Of a DNA stretch of 64,000 nucleotides, positions 52,824 through 64,000 are shown piece by piece. The position numbers and the translations under genes are program-made. The notes under the pieces were generated by a model. It worked only from the letters and a program-made list of their open reading frames with translations. It had not been told where the DNA came from and searched no databases. The DNA comes from Sialis fuliginosa (lineage: Eukaryota; Arthropoda; Insecta; Megaloptera; Sialidae): the NCBI GenBank assembly GCA_961205875.1, contig OY540822.1, positions 13,704,501 through 13,768,500 on the forward strand. Direction: 5' to 3'. Numbering within the stretch: the first letter of the stretch is position 1; each line of letters opens with the position of its first letter.

Positions 52824-55800
52824 CTAGTCTCTTTTCAATTCAGTAATTGGCAATGAATATTTATTGTTTTTATTATCCACAAAATCCCAAATAGAAATAT
52901 CAGTGAAAATTTTTGCGATAGTCAAAATAAGAACAATGAAAAATGTTGAACCTTGTACAATAACAAAATGCGATATAGATGTACCTATATCAAGCCAAGA
53001 TCCAACGTTTGTAACAAAGAACAAGAAATGAATGCCAAGAAAATTACTGTAAGTCATTAAAATTAGTATTATTTTATGAGCAGGTTTTCCAGTTGAAATA
53101 TTAACGCCTCTAAAGAATGAACAAGTTATAATAAATGGTAAGAGGAGCTTTAACAAAAGGAGAGTCATCATTAAGAATGGACTGAACACTGTAACATAAC
53201 ACATAACGATGGTTGGATCGAATGAATTAATACTTGCTACATTTCCTGTCCCGAACAATGAAAGAATGCAGTAAAATAACTGTAGATAGTTAAGAAAAAT
53301 AATACAGAATAAAATACGATTGTATGAATTCATTCTTAAAAGGATACGCAAAAAAATGCACATTGATAATCCTCTTCTGTGACAGGACGGTCTTTTGTAT
53401 TTACATCACTGAATTCTATCAACGTCAACTGAAATATTTAACAAATACTGTTAGGAAATGTACAATAAGTATAAATATAACAAACGTACATCTGTATCGT
53501 TACGTTTATCATAAAATTCCAGATTAATCCAACTAGATAAATTTATAACAAATAGAAACAAAAATATCGGTTCATAGGTAATAGATAGCATCATAAATGG
53601 AACGTAGAAGCCAAAAGACATAGAATACAGTCTTGACATTACATTGATATTTCCTGCTAAAGGTAATACGATAGCTACAACTGAAACAAAAGTTATATTA
53701 AACATTATATTTAAGTACAAAAAAAATGTTAAGTACTAGTACAATTGTATTATATTATTATATATTATATATTAGACAAAAATATACACATAAATGAAAG
53801 TGTATTGCCAAAAAATGTATTTAAGTACAAACACATGCACTTTTTACAAAAATACTACACATGCTACAATATACCTGTTATAGTCCAGGTGAAAATATAT
53901 CCAATTAAACCCATATCAATAGACGGAAACAAATTAAAATGCACAGCAATTGCTCTCATTGATGCAAATAACACGAGAATTAACTGAAGAAATATTACTT
54001 TGGCATTAACGTTTTTTTGTATCACAGCATATAATAACTTATAGGTATTAGTCAACAGCCAAAGTATACTTCCGATAACACTGTAAAAGTAAAGTAAATG
54101 AAATAAGGTATAAGGAATTTTATATCGGATTAACTTACATCAAAATAAAATTCTTATTTGAACCAATCACCGGTAGAAACGGAAATACTGCTAAAGAAAT
54201 ACATGTCGTTGCCCACATGAAGGAATATTTTCTATAACTTTTGTATAGATGACTTTTGAAGTAAGGCCACACACTTAAAATAACAGCTATCAAGCTTAGG
54301 CAATATCGATAGAAAAATGTTAATACCTGAAATGTAAATAAATATTTGAAAGCATATTATTTCATTCAGAAAATATTATATACGTACTAATAATTCTAAG
54401 GCAACAATTATCACAGTTATTCCTAATACTTTAGTCCAAGAAAACATCAACAAAGCATGTTTAACAATGCTCAAATACGATTCCAAGTTCTTGTTTATCA
54501 CTATACTTAATAGAACTGGTAACATAAAATAAATATAATACATCAACTGAAAATTTTGACCTGTAAATGAAAATACATTATCTCTATATATAAAAATAAA
54601 TGTTCGTTTGTATGAGGCTTATACTCGGGAATTATAGAACCGATTTCAATGCGGTTTTCACCAACAGATAGATCATTTTTCTGTGCATGTTCGTGGCTAT
54701 TAATAATTTATGAAAATCTAACAAGAGGCTAAAAAAATCTTTATTTATTATTATTTTTCTCATACAAATTCTAAGACAGGAAATAATAAAAATATAATTT
54801 TACATGATTTTTTTAGTGACTACTGAACAGACTTTATTTCGGTTTTCACTATGTATAATTTGTGTAAATTTCATGAAGTCTGAAAAAAACAATTCACAGT
54901 GAACCGTGTATTGTGGGCATGTAGAATATTTTAGGTCATTAAGATTTTGTGGATATCAAGCCAGGTAAAACCAGGTCCAATGCGCTAGTAAATAATAAAT
55001 ACAATAATATTTATCCAATACTTTTCATCACTTTATTTTAATTAAAAAAACCTCAATATCTATACATTATTTCAACTAAATGGCAGAGCTGGAACTCAAA
55101 TTAAAATGACATCATGAAAAGTAAAAAGAAACAAATTAAATAACATACTTTTAAGTAGATACCACATAACAATCATGAGAAGTATAAGAATTATGGAGAC
55201 ATACATCTTTATCTTCCAAAGTTTTGTTGATTCATTATTCGAATTGACGTCTATATCAGAATGAATATAGCCAAATAAAATTACAGTCCATAAAATATAA
55301 CTGAGTGATATTGCAGTAAGTAATGGACGTTTGTAGTATTCGTGATAATACTGAAGGCCTCTTTTACATAACATAGTCAATCTGTTAGCAAGATGGATCT
55401 AAAATGAAAATTAATATTAGATAAGTACACTTAAGTTGAGTTATATATTATAACTTACTGCTTTATCATATTCTTTCTCTTCTAATAATTCCATTACCCT
55501 TTTCAGATACTCAACGTACTCATCATAAGTTAGTTGCGGAAATTCTTTATAAAAATAACTAATTAAATTATTTTTGATCTGAGATCGCTTTAAAACAAAT
55601 TGAGAAGAAATTTGTTGTGTATTAGCGAAGTAGGCATTAGCTAATTGTTCTTCAGCCATATCTAAATAATCACCAGGTAAATCCCCCTAAAATTTAACAC
55701 ATTACATTAAGATATTAGCTAATTTGTACTTGATTTAGATGATTTTGTGTTAATTTTCAGTTATTATTCTGTGCATTTTGTTTTCAAACAAGAAAAGGGT

Positions 55801-57243
55801 TTATTAAAGGTTTTTTTGTTCTATTCTATTCTTTTGTATTTGTTACAGTCTTTATTTAATTGTAGCCAATTTGTCTATAAATTAAATTTTTAATTGTGTA
55901 TTTTATAACTCTATAGTAATTTTCATTAAAATTTTAGATTCAAAAACTCATGGTGCCTACTGTATATACTTACGATTGAATTAACAGGAATAGGAACTCC
56001 AATGATTGTGGCTAATAAAGAGGCTATATCTGCTTGCTGAACGTCAAGACGTCTGTTTGTTATATGTTTAATGCCAGCTCCCCAAACAATCAAAGGTGTT
56101 TCAGTTTCTGAATCATCCCCAGCTCCGTGAGACCCCCAATCAGTCATTCCATGGTCGGATGTAAACACATAAGTCGTTTTTCCATCATAGTTATAAAAAT
56201 TTTCAATTAGTTCTACTGTTTTTCTTATACCAACATCTACGGCTTCTATATTATCATCATACTCCCTTTAAAAGTAATGTAAATCATAATTATTTTCAAT
56301 ATGTAATTACTATAGATAAAATAACTATTGAGTGATGAGATCTAGTTTTGGAAACAAAATTGGTTTGCTATTTTATTATTTTTTCAAGTGTTTGTGGCCA
56401 GAAACCCAGATCAAGGAATATTTTTTTAGTTAAATATTTACTTTGAATGTGGTTTAAATGCATGACCAGCTGTATCTATTCCTAACAAGTGTAAAAAGAA
56501 TATTGTTCCTTCTTTCATGAGGATTGGCATCCTTTCGGTTTGATTAAATATATGGAAAAAATTATCCACTTCATCGAAAACCCAATTGTCAAGCCATATT
56601 GTTGAAGTAGTTGCAAAATCTATTTTCTCGGAACTGTAGGATCTTTTGTTAATGTGCGTACCGACTAAAATCATATTAATAAATGATATGCAGTTACTGT
56701 ATATATAAAAAAGAAATCATTTACCTTTAGTGAATATATTTAATATATCAGGACTTCCCCAACAAAACACATTTTTCGATTCATTTAAAACTGAATCGAA
56801 ATTAACAGGGTTTTCTTGCCAGCCCTTTGTAACTGCACTAGGGTCTTCGTAAAACCCTGCCAATAAAGCTACATGGCCAGGTCTGGATTCCGTTGGAAGA
56901 TGTGTGTAGGAAATACCCCAAGAACCATTATTCTCTATTATATTTCTATAACGTAAAAAAATATCATTATAATGCAAGATATTTAATATTATATCAAAAC
57001 ATACTTTAAAAAATTGACTTTATTTGATATTATAGGGTTTACTAAATCAGTTTTGTTTATTATTTTCGACGCTCTTAAACCATCTGCTACAAATAAAACC
57101 AATCTATCTGCTGGTGCTTTTAAAGAACTTTTTACAGGAGTTGCTCCATGGATTATTGGGGATGTAAAATATATATCGAAAATTGAAGATAAAAATATAA
57201 GGTGAATTAATAATCCACTAACGATTATCCACAAATGGTTCAT
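52824..57243 (-). CDS. PIGN: GPI ethanolamine phosphate transferase 1
   Basis: PIGN is an ER membrane enzyme that adds ethanolamine phosphate to the first mannose of the GPI anchor precursor. Exons: 57243-57005, 56945-56725, 56664-56442, 56265-55974, 55686-55459, 55398-55149, 54560-54388, 54326-54139, 54080-53875, 53680-53490, 53428-53348 and 53279-52824. Phases agree throughout, giving 915 residues (human 931 as remembered). An N-terminal signal anchor is followed by IFDIYFTSP. The lumenal alkaline-phosphatase-like domain has VADGLR (about 52-57), [10 protein letters not shown] with the predicted nucleophile Thr98, [11 protein letters not shown], and the metal-binding [14 protein letters not shown] (about 262-275). 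The C-terminal half is multi-spanning and contains [14 protein letters not shown] and [12 protein letters not shown], both PIGN hallmarks. The last intron is only 68 nt with a GTATCC donor; without removing it the frame is broken. Intron 6 carries a repeat copy. Confidence 0.96.
54585..54990. repeat. Dispersed repeat R2 in PIGN intron 6
   Basis: It begins near TAAATGTTCGTTTGT, includes CAATGCGGTTTTCACC and TTTTAGTGACTACTGAAC, and ends GGTCCAATGCGCTAGTAA. It is the reverse-complement relative of 31766-32480. Non-coding. Confidence 0.65.
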
Positions 57244-57363
57244 AATAAATTAAACGGTTTTTAAATCAAACATACTAAAATAACTTGGTGGTGTGACAGT
57301 TGTTATCAACAAACTATGACAATTATTGGTCGCACAGGCGCAGTTGCACAAGACTGACTCCGT

Positions 57364-57396
57364 TACCGGCGACGGCAACGTGAATCGTTGCCGGTA
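57364..57396. repeat. Short GC-rich palindrome upstream of PIGN
   Basis: CGGCAACG (57373-57380) and CGTTGCCG (57386-57393) form an 8-bp stem around TGAAT, with ACCGG/CCGGT just outside. It sits about 120 nt upstream of the PIGN start codon, in the likely promoter. It could be a symmetric protein-binding site or a remnant of a small foldback element. Confidence 0.6.
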
Positions 57397-57648
57397 GTTG
57401 GTATGATTTTCTGCCGCTAGATGACTTTACAGATTATGAAATTTTTAAATTTAGGTTTTAAATGATACCTACCTTACCTACATAAAGAATTTTTTTATGG
57501 ATTCTCTCAAGGTAATTATATGTTATATATAAACCTTGGGTAGTAACGAGATATTAATAATAATAACGCTTTATTTCAAAAAACCAAATTAATGGTGTAA
57601 AATGCGTCGTAGAAGAGATAACAAGAGAACATTAAAACATTTGGTAAT

Positions 57649-57750
57649 GTGCCCTAGAATACCTTGGTGCCCTAGAATACCTTGGTGCCTTAAAATACCT
57701 TGGTGCCCTAGAATGCCTTGGTGCCGTAGAATACCTTGGTGCCGTAGAAT
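57649..57750. repeat. 18-bp minisatellite
   Basis: Five full copies of an 18-bp unit (ACCTTGGTGCCCTAGAAT with minor changes) from 57661 to 57750, preceded by a 12-base partial copy. It lies between PIGN and the candidate plus-strand first exon. No coding frame runs through it. Confidence 0.9.
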
Positions 57751-58299
57751 ACGTATTATTATAGTATTCTGCGGCAGCTAGTTTTTTCTCGATAGCTAGG
57801 TATTCTCCGGCAGGCTGTTTCAGTATTTTAAACCTTTATTAAAAAATGTCAAAAAATTTTTGTTTATTATTTTTAGCAACTTTTCAATAGCAATCGCTTT
57901 AACTACATTGGTTATAGTAAAATTGGAGCAACAGTACTGTGTAAACGTACTCTATTTTTGATGTATGTAATATGCAACCCTTGTTACATATATGCAATAA
58001 TGTTCAAATATACACTACATCCAGTATCTTTACAAAATAAATTAATTGTTGAAGCATGATTCTGTTACGTACTTATTAAAATAATGTGTATGCGCTGTGA
58101 TGATATTTATCAATCTCTTTTTGATTTCGCGTTTATTATAAACAAATATAAGTGTTAGAAAAAACTAAAAATTGTGCATTTATGACATTTAAGGTTAAAA
58201 ATGTGAAAGAAATTCGTGCATCTGTCGCTAGATGTCCGTAGTTGGCTATGAAGTACTGTGGTCATTGTGGTGCTCTGCTTGAATTTAATTAGGAAAAGA

Positions 58300-58612
58300 C
58301 AAATAAGAAATGGTGGATCGTGATGGACGACGTTGTCCAAGGACAAGATGGCCGCCGCTGCGTGACAAAACGCGTTGTGTAAAAAAACTAGCCTGCTTCC
58401 GAAACGACGGGAATTCCTGTGCTTGCACTGGACGTTTCGCGAAGTGACTGGGATCGGTAATAAGATGTGGTAATGAAACAACCTGGGATGCTGCATGCCT
58501 GGAGTCTGTCGAAAGGGAGAGTTTATACTCACTAACCCAGTTACCTACATTCCTATGTGTAATGTTGTAATTCAGAGTGTGGCGTAACGCGATAGATATT
58601 GCGACGTGAAAA
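58300..58612 (+). promoter_or_regulatory. Candidate promoter and non-coding first exon of a plus-strand gene
   Basis: A GC-rich block within AT-rich DNA. AAGATGGCCGCC (58345-58356) matches the YY1/Pho-type core motif often found just downstream of animal start sites. The block ends with a strong donor, GTGAAAA followed by GTGAGT (58613). No long ORF is present, so it would be 5' UTR. Divergent to PIGN, whose ATG is 1.1 kb away. Confidence 0.4.
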
Positions 58613-58913
58613 GTGAGTTTTTATACAAAATTCACGTGTTTTCCATGATTTTGCAGACTATTTGATTATTTTGTGGCTATTTTCAAAGTTTTAGTAACAT
58701 TTCAGATAGTTTTTTAAATTACATACTATGTTTAAATGTTCTAATTACATAGATTAGTATTGTTTTTTAATCAGTTTTGATCATACTGCATTATGGTCTG
58801 TTATTCCAACAGCTCATAGTGTGTTTTATTAATCTGACCACGATTTAAATATAAGCTAGAATGTATGCTAGCATTGCTAGTACTAGAAATAAAAAGACGC
58901 GGTTTTATGACTG

Positions 58914-59123
58914 TTATTTATAAAACGTAGATAATATTGTTTTAGTTAAATGCGTATGGTGTTTTTGAGATATTAGAACATTTTCACGAGTTTTCATGAG
59001 TTTTTGTAGGATTTCTGACATTAACTTGTATTTCATTGAGGCAGGTTGTCCTTTAGTCAAAAGTGAGATAGTATTATCATTTATGGTTAAAACACCTTCT
59101 GTCTCATTTGTTAGGGATATCAT
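58914..59123 (-). other. Unassigned open reading frame
   Basis: A 69-codon frame from an ATG (open about 12 codons further upstream) to TAA, starting MISLTNETEGVLTIND. Its composition is more protein-like than most chance frames here, being mixed, hydrophilic and Lys/Thr/Leu-rich. No family was recognised and no splice acceptor was evident. It may be a gene fragment, a pseudogene or chance. Confidence 0.25.
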
Positions 59124-59532
59124 CAGTGTTGTAAAGCTTTTGCGTACATAATATAACTATGTATCCTAGCTTTTTATGTCATGCAGGACTGTACTATGCT
59201 TATTGACTATTAAAACATAATTTATGATATTAGTTATATTAGTTTAAAACCATTTTTAAACACCCGTTCTCGACAATGGCATCTACAAAAACATCATGAA
59301 AGTAAAAAAGAAAAAAAAACTTTCTGAACCGCTCTAGTAGTCTATATAGCCACACTTGTGTTCTATATATTTTTCCTTAAGATGAAAGATGGAGAACATA
59401 TTTGAAAATTGTTAAAACAAACCTCGTGTGCATGATGTACGCGTACCCATTATATTTGTGAAAATAAACTTATTCGTTATCGCCAAAAAAGAGCCACCCG
59501 CAGGCCAAATTTGGTGCGAATCGGTCGTGATA

Positions 59533-59593
59533 ATGCATGAAGATAACGATACGGTTCAGGAGGAGGTGCCCATGAAGCTGGAGGATCCACCAG
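59533..59593 (+). CDS. Candidate first coding exon, acidic N-terminus, unknown product
   Basis: ATG at 59533 opens MHEDNDTVQEEVPMKLEDPP, ending at a consensus donor CAG followed by GTAAGA. Codon usage is GC-richer than the flanks, which supports a coding exon. The frame is also open upstream to about 59430, so translation or an exon boundary could lie further 5' (possible acceptors at 59508 or 59518 are pyrimidine-poor). No downstream exon was recognised within the window, so the protein remains unidentified. The candidate non-coding exon at 58300-58612 is on the same strand about 0.9 kb upstream. Confidence 0.5.
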
Positions 59594-60478
59594 GTAAGAC
59601 TTTTACAAACAATCTTTATAACAAAACTCATATTTATTGATACAGGATACATCTGCAGTACAAATACTAATTCTCTAATAAACATATCGAAAACTATTTT
59701 AATAAAATCGAAATCGTAAGCTTTAGAGTAGTAAGCAAGACAGATATACAATTTCCCATTTAAAATACTCGTCACATCTCTGTTTATAACAGGAAATGAT
59801 AAATAAAAGAACAGACATATACGGTATAAACGTTAATACATAGCTCTGTCTTTGTTCTAACATAGCGTATGTACTTTTTACCGGGAAATAGGTAAAAACC
59901 ATGCCAGTCGATGCTTACTAAAGCTGCCATGACCCAAAAGCTCGTCTATAGCTGAACTTGACCGGGATTCGGGCGTATTTAGTTTAGCTTAGCGTTTGCA
60001 TCGAATTCTATGTCGTTTTAATTTTGTTGCAGTCTACTCACCCTGTTTGTTTGTTAATTTGTAATTTTGGTTTGTTTCAAAATAAATTAGTAAATTGATT
60101 TTTTACAAGGAATATCATATGCAAAATGTTAAATCATAAATAGAGTGATTCATAAATAATTTATTTTCATTTAAAACAAAATACGTACAATAAATACCTA
60201 TAATGAAAAAATGTTTTGGTATTTTCATTATTTACTAATTTATTTAAAATAATATAAATCAAATTCATTCGTAAGCATCGGTACAAAAAACATGTATAGA
60301 TATGAGCAATATAAAAAATATGTTTGTATATTATTTAATATATCTATACGTATTAAAATGTTATGAGTAATATTTTTTGAAAACGATGCCTAAATTGTGA
60401 CTCTTACTTTCAAAAACACCACTTTCAGCTTCATTATTCAGTATGTATAGTGAAATGACGCAATTTAGCAGAAATGAC

Positions 60479-60567
60479 CTAGTTTTTAGCAGCATTGACC
60501 CAGATTTCTTCCATTTCGGTCAAGGCCTTTGCAAAAGCATCAGTATCTTGGAAACAGTAGTTATGTT
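60479..60567 (-). CDS. Terminal coding exon of an unidentified gene
   Basis: A minus-strand acceptor TTTTCAG (AG at 60569-60568) is followed by two bases and 28 codons ending in TAG at 60479. The peptide begins HNYCFQDTDAFAKA and ends EEIWVNAAKN. Codon use is distinctly GC-richer and more protein-like than the flanking DNA. An amphipathic helix is likely. No other exon of this gene was recognised at higher coordinates, so the rest may lie beyond the window, or this may be a stranded fragment. Protein family not recognised. Confidence 0.5.
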
Positions 60568-61130
60568 CTGAAAACATTACAAATTATGTGATTTTTTATT
60601 GATCGAATATTATTTTTGTATACTTATGAGATCGATATTTCTTAATAATATTTCAAAACGGGATTTTCGATTTATGTTTGGTGATGAACATATGAATAAT
60701 GTATGTTACGTATTGATTTTGCGTTATTATATGTAATATGTAGTTGTTATTTTTACTTTATTTCCATTAATCCAAATTAAATACATTTTATTCTTCACTA
60801 CTAAATTCTTTTTCATTTTTTACAACATAAAATAATTGTAATTTTTATAAATAAATTCAGTTTTGTTGAAAGTGGACTTTAGTAACTTTAAACAGCGACG
60901 AAATATTATTTTTTATTTACTAACTTGCTTTTTGATATCCATTTATTCAACTAATGAATACTTACATTTAAATCAAACTTATATTGTTTCAAAACTATAT
61001 TATAACAAAACATTTATATGTAGTTCAAAATCATTTATAAATATAAGATGATAAAAATACTCAAAAATATGTTACTGTATTCGGGAATCGATTTTCGTAA
61101 AGGACAATAGTAAAGGAAGTCCGCAGGACT

Positions 61131-61271
61131 ATGGATGTTCAGACCCTCCCTAAGCTTTCGCTTTCAGACACTGTTTTGGATGTATTGATTGACCTAGTTC
61201 GTATCCAGGTCGCTAGATGGAAGTCCTTGACACACTTTTATACACTTGGCAGGATTATTAAGGATCTCTAG
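61131..61271 (+). other. Short unassigned ORF
   Basis: 46 codons from ATG to TAG, starting MDVQTLPKLSLSDTVLD and ending in RIIKDL, in a locally GC-richer patch. A possible acceptor (CCGCAG) lies just before the ATG. Not recognised; it could be an exon, a mobile-element fragment or chance. Confidence 0.25.
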
Positions 61272-61456
61272 ATGATTTTTTTTTAATCTTTGTTTTATTT
61301 TATATAATTATATTCATTTTAACTCGCATATTTGTATTTGTTTTATTACAGACATAAAAAACGTTTGGCAAAGTTGGTTTACACAATTTGGCATGCCTTT
61401 AATAATTTATCTTTAAATGTTTAAATTAATCTTTCAGAAATTTAAACGACTAATCT

Positions 61457-61675
61457 CTACACAGAAGTTTTTATAAACAATTTATGTGATAAATTAAATA
61501 ATTGTTTCAAATTCTTGTTAGTTCGAATTTTTCCAGCGGCTTCGATCGCGTGTATTTCAGAATTAGTGAACGCTTGTTCTAAAAACGTAGGCCATATTTC
61601 AATTTTATACATTATATTTATTAACAGTATTTGTTTTTTATGTATATTAATATAATTTATAAAATCTAATACCAT
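61457..61675 (-). other. Unassigned ORF, possibly part of a terminal exon
   Basis: The last 45 or so codons (from about 61595, after a TTTTTAG acceptor-like site) read EQAFTNSEIHAIEAAGKI and onward to a TAG stop at 61457. The upstream half is AT-rich and looks non-coding. No family recognised. Confidence 0.2.
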
Positions 61676-61918
61676 TTTTGTTAAAAATCTTGTATTTTAA
61701 TTTGAATAGATTCGTATTTTCTCCTTAATTCACCTTTATCTACATAACTACTTATTTAAATAAAATAAAATTATTAAATTCAACCTCTAAGAAAGGGAGG
61801 GGGGGGGGGGGGTAAATCGTTTTTGTTTTTTTTAATTTAGATATATTTATCTGCGTAACTGCTTATATTATAAACATATCAAAATTAAAAAAATATCCTC
61901 TATCAGGAAAATCCTTTC

Positions 61919-62230
61919 TAAGTGGATCCTTTCGTAATAAATAGAAAAACAACCCTACAATTTCACGTTTTTAGGTCGAGTGGTTTAGACAAGGCGTTGA
62001 TGAGTAAATCACTCATGATTGTATACTATAAACGTTTTATTTTATTTTTCTCTTTTGAGTGGCGTGTCTTCAAAGTCCATGGTCAGATTCTGATAAGATT
62101 TGTATGGGCCCACCATCATAAAAAAAAAAACGTCCAAATTGTTGCATATTTGTCGGAGTTATGCCCGAATATACTTAAAAAATATATATTGTCGAATTGA
62201 GAAACTTCTTTTTTGAAGTCGGTTAAAAAA
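61919..62230. repeat. Repeat fragment with a GAAGTCGGTTAAAAAA end
   Basis: The stretch ends CTTCTTTTTTGAAGTCGGTT followed by A-rich sequence, a terminus I associate with dispersed insect elements. A frame of 92 codons across it is not protein-like. A 13-base G run lies just upstream near 61800. Confidence 0.4.
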
Positions 62231-64000
62231 GATGATATTTGAGGCTTCCGTGGTCAAAAATATTCTGAGAAACACATCTAGAACGCATTTGCAATTCTAT
62301 CAAGCAAAAACACGTGGGCTATGAACGTGCATTTTTACGGCCATGAGGGTCATACTTCGAAACCTGGTCGTATAAAAGTTATAAAATTTTCGCAAAAAAT
62401 GTGTTTGTTTTTTTTTTTGGTATTGTTTGAGTAATGAAAATTGAATATTAATATGGAAATGATTTCCATGTGCAATTTTCAATGTATATTGAATGAAAAG
62501 TATAATCTAGGCCAGTTGCAATAGGCTCAAGGTCCTTAATGTTCTATCGGTTAGTGGGTCAGATTAATGTCAAGATTTAGTACGGAAAGTGAATTTACTA
62601 AACAATAAATATTGTTATTTTTTTTAAATAAAATAAACATGGACCTCTATTCAAAATTGCACGCATTTTTTTTCTTAATAACATTTTTACATCCTACCTA
62701 TGTGTTTTGTCTTTTTGGCATTAGTTATTAAAATTTAAAAAATATAAACAGTTTGGTTCAAAATATCCTTGACTTACTAGTGACTAAATGTAACAAAAAC
62801 GTGAATTTTTATATAGGTGTTTCATAAGTTTTAAATGATAAGGGTAGAGTTTTTTTTAAATATTGATGGTGTAAATAATTTTTATATAATTCCAAACCAT
62901 GGCCCCCATAAATGACAGGGTTCTAGTCTAGGAGCCCAGCTTTTTAGATTTATTAGCAGGAAAAAGCCTGCAATGGGGGCCATATTCCAAACATGATAAA
63001 ATTTGTGTATATTCGTGCATTATTATTGTTTTATTTATTGAATTTTTATCTCTAGTGTAGGAGGAATAAATTTATTATTTGACATACATAAAAATACTCT
63101 TATATCGTTACAAAAAGTAAAATTTATTTCCATTTCAATAATACCTAATGTATTCAGTAGAAATATGTATGTTAGCATAGGTACTTTTACTGTTACTTTA
63201 TTTTACTTTTTGTTTTGTTTTTAATATGCGTAACATAGTTTTGTAAAAATATTTTCATTTTCTATAGTCACTTTCTACGTTTACGGTATTCTTAAACATT
63301 AAGAAACAATTTACTGTTTCACTTTGGACCAATAAAACTTTAAAACCTTTGAAAACGACAATATTTTGACATCTACACCTATTCAGCTATCATAAATCGT
63401 ATACAATTTGGGAGAAATGTCGACGCTTTATTGTTACGGTATTGTAAAACTTCAAAGTGGGTCATAGAGGTAAAAATATTTACTCCAGTATCTATTCTTG
63501 ACTCAATTTCATGCATTTTGGGTAGTTATACTTAATTTTAAATAACTTACCAACGTGAATTTTAAATAAATAGTAAAAGTAAGTGAAAATTTGAAATTTC
63601 GTAAATTGTGCTTTTAGTGATTTCATTACCATGTATTTTTTTTTAAAGCACAAAACAATTAAATAATCTTTTATTTAAAAAATCGATGTAATTTTCATTT
63701 TCACTTTCAATGCATATATGTCTGAATTAAAGAAAGGTGGACATACGACATTCATTATTGTAGACAGAAATGGCGAGATTGTTTTATGCAGAATTTATGT
63801 ATTATGTATATGAATAAGATACCGAATTTTAATTAATTTAAAATCATTTTTTATAGAAAGAGTGAAATATATAGTACTGTAAGTTAATCTAAGTGAAAAG
63901 GATATACCTGATAATGTTTGCAACTTTAGTATGAGAGAGATAGTATTTGAATTTGACGAAAGATAAAATGAAATGTAATGTATAATCAATTATGTTGGAT
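62231..64000. other. AT-rich non-coding stretch
   Basis: No gene recognised. An 11-bp inverted repeat, ATGGCCCCCAT at 62899-62909 and ATGGGGGCCAT at 62973-62983, hints at a small MITE remnant. Nothing else is supportable. Confidence 0.5.

Noticed and set aside
53324-53363. Apparent start of a separate membrane protein (MCIFLRILL) and apparent frameshift in PIGN
   Set aside because: Explained by an unspliced 68-nt intron; splicing gives an exact PIGN alignment.
61922-62200. 92-codon plus-strand frame
   Set aside because: Located in a repeat fragment with a GAAGTCGGTTAAAAAA end; composition is not that of a real protein.
1-64000. CRISPR array, operon, tRNA or rRNA genes, integrated virus
   Set aside because: No spaced direct repeats, tRNA cloverleaf, rRNA block or viral protein frame was recognised; the gene structure is that of an insect nuclear genome.

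Overview
The window is nuclear DNA from an animal, almost certainly an insect. It is strongly AT-rich, its genes are split by many introns with ordinary GT/AG borders, and all three recognisable proteins have their closest remembered matches in insects. The order cannot be fixed from sequence alone. No prokaryotic feature, viral gene or CRISPR array was seen.

Layout: (1) 629-3704, minus strand: a GABA transporter of the SLC6 family (GAT/SLC6A1-like), seven coding exons with the 3' end cut off by the window edge. A TATA-containing, GC-rich candidate first exon lies at about 13231-13414. (2) 18303-38190, minus strand: the calcium-dependent secretion activator CAPS/Cadps, rebuilt from its first ATG to its stop as 27 exons plus a 21-nt microexon (about 1380 residues). 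A possible non-coding first exon and promoter with two CRE-like sites lies near 46424-46760. (3) 52824-57243, minus strand: PIGN, GPI ethanolamine phosphate transferase 1, complete in 12 exons (915 residues). (4) 58300-64000: weakly supported plus-strand exons at about 58300-58612 and 59533-59593, one convincing but unidentified terminal exon on the minus strand (60479-60567), and short unassigned ORFs.

The rest, most of the window, is non-coding DNA holding many decayed transposable elements. Three hAT-type elements can be delimited exactly by 8-bp target duplications (23076-23770, 38232-38682, 43886-44694). There are also two copies of a short foldback element, a 727-bp foldback at 48464-49190, and several dispersed repeat families present in both orientations.

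GAT clears the transmitter GABA from the synapse and CAPS primes dense-core vesicles, so two of the three genes are neuronal. PIGN is a housekeeping enzyme of GPI-anchor synthesis in the ER. No operon-like or novel gene system was found. The most interesting points are alternative-splicing features of Cadps (microexon, insect-type cassette exon, NAGNAG acceptor), a hAT element inserted about 20 nt upstream of a Cadps splice acceptor, and the large foldback elements.
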